Source: Nitrospira sp.
GTDB taxonomy: Bacteria > Nitrospirota > Nitrospiria > Nitrospirales > Nitrospiraceae
Assembly: GCA_005116795.1 (NCBI GenBank)
Contig: SWDL01000388.1
Span: 1 to 20,019, forward strand
DNA length: 20,019 nt
Direction of reading: 5' to 3'
Below, piece after piece: positions 1 through 7,942 of this stretch; position 1 is the stretch's first letter; the number at the start of each line of letters is the position of its first letter. Under the pieces are notes generated by a model. The model searched no databases and had not been told where the DNA came from. It saw only the letters and a list, made by a program, of their open reading frames with translations. The position numbers and the translations under genes are program-made.

Positions 1-5
1 CCGCG

Positions 6-1292
<1,287 letters not shown>

Positions 1293-1337
1293 GCGTCACC
1301 CCGATCTAGAAAAATCGAAAGTCGCTTCCCTGCTACT

Positions 1338-1562
1338 TCATTGCAAAGTCGAACACAGGTATCGGATCATTCGCGACGGCGAGCGTTGTTCCCACACCGT
1401 CTTCTGCAAACGCTCGACTGTGTCAGGGCTATACAGCCGTTCCCCGCACTGGTCGCAGACCTTCGCCGGTACGTGCTCGACCACAACTAATTGCTCATCC
1501 AGCTGAATCGTATAGGTCACCATCTGCTCGTTCATGGGCGATCCACACAGATCGCACTTCAT
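1338..1562 (-). CDS. YgiT-type zinc-finger (MqsA N-terminal-like) antitoxin, 3' end frameshifted
   Basis: A 74-residue protein with two zinc knuckles, CDLC at residues 3-6 and CDQC at 36-39, and the ERLYSPDTVERLQ-type segment seen in YgiT-type zinc-finger proteins. These resemble the N-terminal domain of MqsA and are usually paired with a small RelE- or DUF4258-type toxin. No toxin gene fits in the roughly 200 bp upstream, so it looks orphaned. The last codons look shifted. As read, the tail ends IRYLCSTLQ. A +1 shift near 1362-1368 would give the family-like tail IPVFDFAMK followed by TAG at 1333-1335. A single-base deletion is therefore likely, either real or a sequencing error. The zinc-binding core is intact, so DNA or metal binding may persist. 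Confidence 0.75.
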   Translation of the reverse strand: MKCDLCGSPMNEQMVTYTIQLDEQLVVVEHVPAKVCDQCGERLYSPDTVERLQKTVWEQRSPSRMIRYLCSTLQ

Positions 1563-1663
1563 ATTCTAATCGGCTAAACTCGCCACCTGGCCTTTTGCCC
1601 AAACTCCTCGCAACGCTTTTAATATCATCCTCACTCTCTTGTTCTTTGGTCTTCATCGCTCTT

Positions 1664-1762
1664 GGAAAAGTGGCCGGGCAGGCTCCAACTGCGCGCATCG
1701 AACGGTGCACATTCTTATCGTGCGCGTTCTGCGAGCACAGGAGCCTGTCTGGCCACTTCTCC
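1664..1762. repeat. Nested inverted repeat between gatB and the YgiT gene
   Basis: The arms 1668-1686 and 1740-1758 are complementary over 19 positions, with two G-T pairs when read on the plus strand. Inside them a shorter stem pairs 1691-1697 with 1721-1727. The outer arm reads AGTGGCCGGGCAGGCTCC. The element starts next to the gatB stop (1764) and ends about 100 bp before the YgiT start, so it fills the intergenic gap. No T-run follows on the gatB-downstream side, which argues against a standard intrinsic terminator. It resembles a REP/MITE-type dispersed palindrome. Its copy number elsewhere cannot be seen from this window. Confidence 0.6.
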
Positions 1763-1763
1763 C

Positions 1764-3194
1764 TCATCCAGTGAGCTTCCGCTTCAGCAACTCATTCACT
1801 TTGCCCGGATTCGCCTTCCCCCCAGACGCTTTCATGACCTGTCCGACCAGGAAGCCGACGACTTGCTGTTTGCCTTCCTTGAACTGCGCCACTTGGGCCG
1901 GATTCTTGGCCAGCGCCTCATCGATCAGCGCGCCCAATGCGCTCTCGTCCGAGACCTGCGTCAGCCCCTTCTCCTGGACCAACTGCTCGGCCGACTTCCC
2001 TCCGGCATAGAACTCTGGAAAGAGATCACGCGCCGCTTTCAGACTGACGGTGCCCGCCTCGACCAGTTTCAGCAGGCTCACCAGCCGCTCCGGCGTGACT
2101 GGCGACGCCGCCACGTCGGTACCCGACGTATTGAGCTCGCGGAGCAGCTCCCCCATCACCCAATGGCTCACGGTTTTCGGCTGGGGATACAGCGCGACGC
2201 AGGACTCAAAATAGTCGGCCACGGCCTTCGACGACGTCAACACCCCCGCATCATACTCGGGCAGCCCGAAATCCGCCACGAAACGTTTCACCCGCGCCGC
2301 GGGCAGCTCCGGCAGCGTACGCCGAATCTCGGCGATCCATGCGGCGGGGATCTCCACCGGCGCCAGATCCGGGTCGGGAAAGTACCGATAGTCGTGCGCC
2401 TCCTCCTTGCTGCGCATGGTCGCCGTCATCCCGCGATCCGTATCCCATAACCGGGTTTCCTGGTGAATCGTGCCGCCCTCGCTCAAGACCTTGCTCTGCC
2501 GCTTCACCTCGTATTCGATCGCCTCTTTGACGAACTTGAACGAGTTGATGTTTTTCAGCTCGACCTTCGTCCCGAACTCCTGCCGCCCGACCGGCCGTAG
2601 CGACACGTTGGGCTCGCAACGGAGACTGCCCTGCTCCATGTTCCCGTCACAGACACCCAGATAGACCAGCACGTCCCTCAGGCTTTTCAAGTAGGCCACG
2701 ACTTCCTCGGAGGAGCGCATGTCCGGTTCAGTCACGATTTCGAGCAGCGGCGTGCCGGCTCGATTCAAATCCACACGGCTGCCTTCGCCCCCCTCATGGA
2801 CGTTCTTGCCGGCGTCTTCTTCGAGATGGGCGCGTCGGACCCGGATTCGCTTCGCCGTCGCCCCGACGGTCACGTCCAGTGTGCCGTGTTCGCAGATCGG
2901 CGCTTCGTACTGGGAGATCTGGTAGCCCTTGGGCAGGTCGGGATAGAAGTAATGCTTGCGGGCGAAACGATTCGGGGTCCGAATGGCGCAGTTCAACGCC
3001 AGGCCCGTCCGCACCGCCATCTCGACGGCGGTGCGATTGACGACCGGCAGCGCGCCCGGCAGGCCGAGGCAGACCGGACAGGTTTGTGTATTCGGCGCCT
3101 GGCCGAAGACCGTCCCGCAGGCGCAGAACAGCTTGGACTGCGTCTGCAGTTGGGCATGGACCTCGAGGCCGATGACGGTCTCGTACTGGGTCAC
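1764..3194 (-). CDS. gatB: Asp-tRNA(Asn)/Glu-tRNA(Gln) amidotransferase subunit B
   Basis: GatB is the tRNA-binding kinase subunit of GatCAB, which converts misacylated Glu-tRNA(Gln) or Asp-tRNA(Asn) to Gln-tRNA(Gln) or Asn-tRNA(Asn). The 476-residue length is standard. Seen are the N-terminal IGLEVHAQL signature, the zinc-site cysteines C24, C26, C39 and C42 (the last two in CPVC), the LPKGYQISQYE-type catalytic block, and the C-terminal YqeY-like tail ending at residue 476. The start is GTG at 3192-3194, overlapping the stop of the YtxH gene by four bases (GTGA), which implies translational coupling. The gene itself is intact, in contrast to its partner gatA at 3985-4970, which has lost its 5' third. 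Confidence 0.97.
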   Translation of the reverse strand: MTQYETVIGLEVHAQLQTQSKLFCACGTVFGQAPNTQTCPVCLGLPGALPVVNRTAVEMAVRTGLALNCAIRTPNRFARKHYFYPDLPKGYQISQYEAPICEHGTLDVTVGATAKRIRVRRAHLEEDAGKNVHEGGEGSRVDLNRAGTPLLEIVTEPDMRSSEEVVAYLKSLRDVLVYLGVCDGNMEQGSLRCEPNVSLRPVGRQEFGTKVELKNINSFKFVKEAIEYEVKRQSKVLSEGGTIHQETRLWDTDRGMTATMRSKEEAHDYRYFPDPDLAPVEIPAAWIAEIRRTLPELPAARVKRFVADFGLPEYDAGVLTSSKAVADYFESCVALYPQPKTVSHWVMGELLRELNTSGTDVAASPVTPERLVSLLKLVEAGTVSLKAARDLFPEFYAGGKSAEQLVQEKGLTQVSDESALGALIDEALAKNPAQVAQFKEGKQQVVGFLVGQVMKASGGKANPGKVNELLKRKLTG

Positions 3195-3511
3195 CCGTTC
3201 TTCTCGGACGAGTAGCGTTCACGTTCCCGACGCATCGCGTCACGGCCGGCGTCCCAGGCCTCGGTCAGCATCGATTTCTTTTCCTGGACAAGATCCAAAC
3301 CCCGGTCCACGGCGCGATCCAATGCCTCACCGGCCTTTTCGGCCAGATCCCGCGCGCCGTCTTCCGCCCGCCGCGCATAGCCGCGCAGTTGTTCGCGCGT
3401 TTCACGGCCCGACTTCGGCGCCAGGAGCAACGCGGCCGCCGCACCGATCAACGCCCCGCTCAAAAATGCCAACCCCACCGCCCCCGGTGAAAATCCCCGT
3501 TCATCCGCCAT
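3191..3511 (-). CDS. YtxH-domain small membrane-associated protein
   Basis: A 106-residue protein. Residues 9-31 form one hydrophobic, glycine/alanine-rich membrane segment (FLSGALIGAAAALLLAP). It runs into the YtxH hallmark LLAPKSGRETREQL, then a highly charged helical C-terminal half rich in Ala, Arg, Glu and Asp that is likely amphipathic or coiled-coil. YtxH proteins are poorly understood, and some are stress-associated. The start has a strong AGGAGGA about 9 bases upstream. It overlaps the DUF948-type gene upstream by 11 bp and gatB downstream by 4 bp, so it is embedded in the gat transcription unit. Its link to amidotransferase function is unknown and may only be shared transcription. 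Confidence 0.8.
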   Translation of the reverse strand: MADERGFSPGAVGLAFLSGALIGAAAALLLAPKSGRETREQLRGYARRAEDGARDLAEKAGEALDRAVDRGLDLVQEKKSMLTEAWDAGRDAMRRERERYSSEKNG

Positions 3512-3911
3512 TGGACTGTCCTCCTTCCTGATGAGCGCCCATCCGGTGTTTGACGAACGCCGACGCGGCCTTGACCCCGGCGACCATCCCGGCGAGATTC
3601 ATGAGCAAGCCTCCGCCCGCATGGCGCACGGTCTCGTGGACTTCCTGCACCGTGTCCCCCACCGCCCCGATCGCGTGGAGGAAGCCGGACGCATGTTCGA
3701 CGCCGCCACGAGTCCGATCCGCCAATTCGTTCACATTCGCCGTCATCTCCCGCAGCGCTTTCAGCAAGCTCGGCAACTCACGATTCATCTGCGCGAGCAA
3801 CTGTTGCGACTCCCGAATGGTCCGCTTCAGCTCGACCAACGCCGGGGCCAGAAATCCGACCAGCACCGCAAAGGCGACGGCGACGAACATGGCAGCAATT
3901 TCGACAATCAT
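3501..3911 (-). CDS. DUF948-type membrane-anchored coiled-coil protein
   Basis: A 136-residue protein with one N-terminal hydrophobic helix (about residues 3-25). A long heptad-like segment with ELKRTIRESQQLL and LKALREMTANVNELADRT follows, then a Gly/Ala-rich hydrophobic stretch (GGGLLMNLAGMVAGVKAA). This layout matches DUF948 proteins, which often sit beside YtxH genes as here. Function is unknown; an anchored coiled coil in the cell envelope is the likely form. The start ATG at 3911 has a GGAAGTG motif 6-7 bases upstream. The 73-bp gap to the gatA stop contains a CACGTG-centred palindrome (3920-3931). The 3' end overlaps the YtxH start by 11 bp. Confidence 0.75.
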   Translation of the reverse strand: MIVEIAAMFVAVAFAVLVGFLAPALVELKRTIRESQQLLAQMNRELPSLLKALREMTANVNELADRTRGGVEHASGFLHAIGAVGDTVQEVHETVRHAGGGLLMNLAGMVAGVKAASAFVKHRMGAHQEGGQSNGG

Positions 3912-3918
3912 GGGTTCA

Positions 3919-3932
3919 CTTCCACGTGGAAC
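3919..3932. promoter_or_regulatory. parS-like palindrome
   Basis: TTCCACGTGGAA at 3920-3931 is a perfect 12-bp palindrome. With its flanks, CTTCCACGTGGAAC matches 13 of 14 positions of the GTTCCACGTGGAAC form of the ParB-binding parS site known from pseudomonads. It lies in the 73-bp gap between the gatA stop and the DUF948 start. Whether ParB binds it is inference. A chance palindrome or a local operator for the downstream genes are alternatives. Confidence 0.4.
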
Positions 3933-3984
3933 GATGAGTGCTGAACGAATGCGACGAGGTCACTTTCACGCTCTGGCCCGACGT

Positions 3985-4970
3985 TCATCGCTCCGCGTTC
4001 ATAGGTTCCTCTCTGAGATTCGGCTTCTTCGCCCTCCAATCCGTCGCCTGTTCGTACGCATGGGCGGCCCGGAGGATGGTCTCCTCCTCGAACGCCCGGC
4101 CGATGAGCTGGACCCCGATCGGAAGGCCCGCCGCGCTGAACCCACAGGGCACCGAGATGGCCGGAAGCCCGGCCAGATTGACCGAGATGGTATAGATGTC
4201 CGACAGGTACATCTGCAGCGGATCTTGCAGCTTCTCCCCCAGCTTGAAGGCGGGGGTGGGAGTCACGGGCGTCACGATCAGGTCGACCGCCTTGAACGCC
4301 GCGTCGAAATCCTGTTTGATGAGCGTTCGCACCGCCTGCGCCTTCCCGTAGTAGGCGTCATAGTAGCCCGCGCTCAGCGCATAGGTGCCCAGCATGATCC
4401 GGCGTTTGACTTCGGCGCCGAAGCCCTCTTGCCGCGTCTTCAGATACATGTCCGCGAGATTGACGGCCTGTGTCGAGCGCAGGCCGTACTTCACCCCGTC
4501 GTAGCGGGCCAGATTGGAGCCGGCTTCAGCCGTGGCGATGAGATAGTACGTGGCCACCGCGGCATCGGTCCGGGGCAAGCTGATCTCTGTGATCTCACCG
4601 CCGAGGGTCTTCCACTCCCCGATCGCCGCTCGCACGGCCTGCTCGACTTCCGGATCGAGTCCCTCGGCAAAGTATTCCCGAGGCACGCCGAGCCGCAGAT
4701 GTTTCACGTCCTTCTTCAGCGCTCGAAGATAGTCCGGCACCGCCACGTTCGCTGAGGTCGAATCCCGTTCATCGTGGCCGGCCAGCACGTTCATCATCAG
4801 CGCCGCATCGGTCACACATTTGGTGATCGGACCGATCTGATCCAGCGAGGAGGCGAAGGCCACCAGGCCATAGCGCGAGACCCGCCCGTAGGTCGGCTTG
4901 AGGCCGGCGATGCCGCACACCGCGGCGGGGTTGCGGACCGAGCCGCCGGTATCCGTGCCGAGCGCCGCCC
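3985..4970 (-). pseudogene. gatA: Glutamyl-tRNA(Gln) amidotransferase subunit A, 5'-truncated
   Basis: Full GatA is about 485 residues. Here only the C-terminal two thirds or so remain. The frame is recognisable from ALGTDTGGS (the serine nucleophile codon is TCG at 4939-4941) through CGIAGLKPTYGRVSRYG and on to an intact C-terminus with stop at 3985-3987. Everything upstream, including the catalytic lysine and the cis-serine of the Ser-cisSer-Lys triad in the GGSSGGS region, is missing. It is replaced at about 4965-4980 by the 5' part of a methyltransferase gene in another frame. A GTG at 4918-4920 could initiate a 311-residue fragment, but this would lack two of three catalytic residues. 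No gatC is present in the window. Either a real deletion has joined two genes or the assembly is chimeric here. Confidence 0.9.
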
Positions 4971-5660
4971 TCCGGTCGCCAGATACTTTTCCCGCAGTTG
5001 CTCCGCAGACATCTTCATCATCGTGGCCATGCCTGAACCGCCGGAGGACAGCGGCGCCTCATACTCCACCGTCAGCTTCCGCATCCCCCGATGTTGCAAC
5101 ACTGAAGGCAACTTGAGCCCCAACGCATCATCCATGCCCAGCATATCGTACATCGTCTTGATGGCCTGATTCACCTTCGCCACCGACGCCAACTGTCCCG
5201 CCTCTCCTGTGATCCCGCGAGAGGCGGAGAAATCGGGCTCTTCCAGCACGAGCCACCCGCCCGGCTTCAGACAGGCGAGCATCTTCGACAGGGCCGTCTG
5301 ATAGTCGGGCAGATGGATCAGGACGTATCGGGCGTGCACGAGATCGAATGCGGCCTCGGGCAAGGGCGCCGTACGAACATCGGCCTGGCGCACTTCCACG
5401 TTCCGTGGCTGCTGCGGACCGAGGAACTTGGTCGAAATGTCGACGGCGGCGACTCGCCCCGTCGGACCAGCGACCTCACTCATCCAGCCCAGCACCGAGC
5501 CGGCCCCAGGCCCCACTTCCAGACAGGTCCACCCGGCCTTCACGCCTGTGGCCAGGAGGCGTCGCCGGGTCGCGGCATCGCAGACCTGCTCAATCGCTCG
5601 AAGCCGCTCTAATTCACGCGCATCTTCGACGCGATGAAAGACGTATTCCGGCTGGGTCAT
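4812..5660 (-). CDS. Class I SAM-dependent methyltransferase, 3' end replaced by out-of-frame gatA
   Basis: The ORF reads 282 residues, of which about 230 are methyltransferase. The SAM-binding motif I CLEVGPGAGS is at residues 46-55, an acidic AAVDIS follows at the end of strand 2, QADVRTAPLP marks the motif II region, and LKPGGWLVLEEPDF is a typical post-motif III strand. The substrate is unknown. After EKYLATG (residues 224-230, codon near 4971) the reading frame runs into gatA DNA in the wrong frame and yields an Arg/Ser/Pro-rich nonsense tail ending at 4812. The family normally extends some 40 residues further, so the C-terminus is lost. The start has an excellent RBS, AGGAGGAA at 5667-5673, six bases before the ATG. 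The core fold might still be made, but function is doubtful. Confidence 0.85.
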   Translation of the reverse strand: MTQPEYVFHRVEDARELERLRAIEQVCDAATRRRLLATGVKAGWTCLEVGPGAGSVLGWMSEVAGPTGRVAAVDISTKFLGPQQPRNVEVRQADVRTAPLPEAAFDLVHARYVLIHLPDYQTALSKMLACLKPGGWLVLEEPDFSASRGITGEAGQLASVAKVNQAIKTMYDMLGMDDALGLKLPSVLQHRGMRKLTVEYEAPLSSGGSGMATMMKMSAEQLREKYLATGGRRSARIPAARSATPPRCAASPASSRPTGGSRAMAWWPSPPRWIRSVRSPNV

Positions 5661-5763
5661 CGTGATTCCTCCTGCACAGGCGACGTACCGCCCGATTCGT
5701 GTCTGCGTCCCAGAGAGTATCGAGGACGGCTGTCGGCCAGGACCGCGGCGGAGATGCGCGTCA

Positions 5764-6981
5764 TCACGCAGCGGGCGTCCGCACGTGCTCGGGGCGAAAC
5801 CCGATCCCGATCAGTCGCGCGGGAATCCGGCCCAGCCAGGGGAACCGTCTCAGCAGACGGAGAGCCGGCGGCGGGGTGAGCGGCTCCGTGCTGCCCAGCA
5901 CGCGCCGGATGATCCGATTCTGCACGGCCAACTGGACGCGCTGTGTCATCCGGGTCGGCCACTCACGCCGGATCTGGACGCGCCGCAGATCCTCGGTCGT
6001 CACCGGTCCGGCCCGCAAGGGCTCGGCCAGCAGATTGGCCGTCGCGACGGCATCCTGGATGGCCAGATTGATCCCCACGCCGCCGACCGGGGACATCGCA
6101 TGCGCCGCATCGCCGATGCAGAGCAGGCCCGGGCGTGCCCACTGCCGCAACCGATCGACTTGCACCGTGAGGAGTTTGATCGGTTCCCAGTCTTGCAGTT
6201 CGTGGACGCGGTCTGCGGCAAACGGAGCCAGCTTCGCCACGCTCTCGCGGAACAGCGGGAGGCCTTGCGCTCGAATCTCGCCCAGTGATCCCTTGGCAAT
6301 GACGAAGCCGCACTGCCAGTAGTCGCCCCGGTTGAGCATGATGAAGATCCGTCCGGCATCGAAGCGACCAACCGGATTGTCCGGATCGCCGGCGCGCCGA
6401 GAGAGCCGAAACCACAGGACATCCATAGGCGCGCCGAATTCCTCAATAGCCAGGCCCGCCTGTTCCCGGACGACCGAGTGTCGGCCGTCGGCGCCCACCA
6501 CCAGTGCGGCCCGCACCTCCATCGAGCCCTCCGGCGTCTGCGCCCGAAGACCGACGACGTGTCCCGCCTCCTCAACCAATCCCGTGACCTCGGCCTGCAT
6601 CATCAACCGGAACGCGGGATAGCGTGTGGCCTTCTGGGCGAGAAAATTCAAGAAATCCCACTGTGGCATGAACGCGATGAACCCGCACCGGGTGGAGAGC
6701 GTCGAGAAATCTGCCACGGTCAATCCCAAGTCCCCGAACTGCGCCTGCATCCGCGCGGCCTTCTGATGCGGGAGTTTCAGCAGCTCATCGAGCAACCCCA
6801 GCTCATGCATCACCTCCAACGTGGAGGGATGGATTGTGTCGCCGCGAAAGTCTCGAAGGAAGTCGGCGTGCTTCTCCAACACCAGCACATCCACGCCGGC
6901 GCGGGCCAGCAGCAGACCCAACATCAGGCCGGCGGGACCGCCCCCTGCGATACAGCCCCGGACTGAGATTGTGTTCGCCAT
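5764..6981 (-). CDS. FAD-dependent monooxygenase (UbiH/PHBH-like)
   Basis: A flavoprotein aromatic hydroxylase of the FAD_binding_3 group. From the ATG at 6979-6981 the product is 405 residues, normal for the family. Seen are the dinucleotide-binding GGGPAG at residues 13-18 with the strand-2 acidic residue in LVLEKHADF, the DG motif region VVGADGRHSVVR, and the second FAD motif LCIGDAAHAMSPVGGVGINLAIQDA. The 27 extra residues obtained from a start at 7062 overlap the upstream gene and are not family-like, while GGAG sits about 6 bases before the chosen ATG. The likely reaction is NAD(P)H- and O2-dependent hydroxylation of an aromatic or quinone-like substrate. No neighbour reveals which. Confidence 0.85.
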   Translation of the reverse strand: MANTISVRGCIAGGGPAGLMLGLLLARAGVDVLVLEKHADFLRDFRGDTIHPSTLEVMHELGLLDELLKLPHQKAARMQAQFGDLGLTVADFSTLSTRCGFIAFMPQWDFLNFLAQKATRYPAFRLMMQAEVTGLVEEAGHVVGLRAQTPEGSMEVRAALVVGADGRHSVVREQAGLAIEEFGAPMDVLWFRLSRRAGDPDNPVGRFDAGRIFIMLNRGDYWQCGFVIAKGSLGEIRAQGLPLFRESVAKLAPFAADRVHELQDWEPIKLLTVQVDRLRQWARPGLLCIGDAAHAMSPVGGVGINLAIQDAVATANLLAEPLRAGPVTTEDLRRVQIRREWPTRMTQRVQLAVQNRIIRRVLGSTEPLTPPPALRLLRRFPWLGRIPARLIGIGFRPEHVRTPAA

Positions 6982-7033
6982 GTCGACTCCGGCGCCGAGA
7001 GGGACAGGACAGGGGAGAGGCTCCTCGACAAAG

Positions 7034-7387
7034 TCAACTGCCGGACCTGGCGCCGAGCGCATAGAGCCCCGTCATGGTCAGGCCAACGACCGCCGCGAAC
7101 AGGGCAGGCTCCCACTTGCCGTTGAAAACACTCAACGCGGCAAAGCCGATCACCCACAGCCACAAGATGCCGAACCGCTTGATGCCCTCTGCAACGGTCA
7201 CCCATTGCCGCTGCACGGAGAGGCGCCCCAGGACCGCGCTCGCCGCAGCCCCGACGAGACCTGTCGCATAGATCCCCGACTCCATGCCGCCCACCATAAA
7301 GAACAGAAGAAGCCCCATGGTCCCGAAGACCACGGTCTCGAAGGCCCACCGTCTGGCCAGAGAGGGTTGCTCGTCGGATGGCCCCAT
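7034..7387 (-). CDS. Small hypothetical integral membrane protein
   Basis: A 117-residue protein with a charged N-terminus (PSDEQPSLARR). About four hydrophobic segments follow: FGTMGLLLFFMVGGM, a glycine/alanine-rich GLVGAAASAVLG, FGILWLWVIGFAALSVF, and LFAAVVGLTMTGLYALG. No known domain is recognised. ATG at 7387 is preferred over GTG at 7396 because GAGG lies 8 bases before it. It is 52 bp upstream of the FAD monooxygenase and on the same strand, so the two may be co-transcribed. It is divergent from the GYD gene across a gap of about 175 bp. Confidence 0.6.
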   Translation of the reverse strand: MGPSDEQPSLARRWAFETVVFGTMGLLLFFMVGGMESGIYATGLVGAAASAVLGRLSVQRQWVTVAEGIKRFGILWLWVIGFAALSVFNGKWEPALFAAVVGLTMTGLYALGARSGS

Positions 7388-7483
7388 TTTCAACACCTCA
7401 TCTCACATGACACATAGGGAGGCCTGTTCGCGCGCCGCGCGGTCCGGCCGGCTGAACGTCAGAAAGAACGGGCGCGGCGCCTC

Positions 7484-7512
7484 TTGTTCGGCCCCTGCCC
7501 CTGGCTTATGAT
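7484..7512 (+). promoter_or_regulatory. Putative sigma-70 promoter for the GYD gene
   Basis: The -35-like TTGTTC (7484-7489) and -10-like TATGAT (7507-7512, five of six consensus bases) are separated by 17 bp, about 50 bases before the ATG at 7564. The -10 match and spacing are good and the -35 is weak. Confidence 0.5.
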
Positions 7513-7563
7513 GAAGCCGACCGATCCGCCCCAACGATTATTCTATCACCCAGGAGGTGTCCC

Positions 7564-7872
7564 ATGCCCACTTACGTCAGCCTAGTCAAGTTCACCCAGC
7601 ACGGCCTCATGACCATGAAGGACAAAGGGATCGAGCGGGCCGAGGCGGTCCAGAAGAATGCCAAGGCTCAGGGAGGCAAGCTCCTGCAAGCCTACTACTG
7701 CCTGGGAGAGTACGTTGTGGTGGCCATCTGGGAGTTCCCCGACAATCGCGCCGCCATGAAGGCCGCCGTGCTGAACGCCTCCATGGGCCATATCCAGATT
7801 ACGACCATGCCGGCGGTCACGCGAGACGACTGGAAGAAGCTCCTGCATGACGCCTTGGGCAAGCACAAGTAG
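7564..7872 (+). CDS. GYD-domain protein
   Basis: A 102-residue protein matching the GYD family of small dimeric ferredoxin-fold (alpha/beta-barrel-like) proteins of unknown function. The start MPTYVSLVKFTQHG and the core LGEYVVVAIWEFPDNRAAM correspond to the usual 'YxxLxxxTxxG' and 'GxYDxVxxxExPD' blocks, with D replaced by V in the eponymous motif (GEYV). The length is standard. A consensus RBS AGGAGG at 7552-7557 lies 6 bases before the ATG, with the promoter at 7484-7512 upstream. It is one of only three plus-strand genes in the window and is monocistronic, convergent with the glycosyltransferase gene that ends at 7943. Confidence 0.85.
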   Translation: MPTYVSLVKFTQHGLMTMKDKGIERAEAVQKNAKAQGGKLLQAYYCLGEYVVVAIWEFPDNRAAMKAAVLNASMGHIQITTMPAVTRDDWKKLLHDALGKHK

Positions 7873-7942
7873 CCCTCTGACTCCCGAGGAAGCCGGCTCC
7901 TCCGGTGAGCAAGATCCGCATTGTTCCCCCGCAGTTCACCTT

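Noticed and set aside
1495..1767. Minus-strand open frame of 90 codons between gatB and eno
   Set aside because: It is mostly translation of the inverted repeat plus the YgiT gene's 5' end in another frame, so it is probably spurious.
3550..4755. Plus-strand open frame of 401 codons across the DUF948 gene and gatA
   Set aside because: Antisense to genes with clear family motifs; no motif of its own.
7884..7905. Hairpin CCGAGGA...TCCTCCGG between the convergent GYD and glycosyltransferase genes as an intrinsic terminator
   Set aside because: The stem needs a bulge and no T-run follows on either strand. It may help termination but is not supportable as a terminator.
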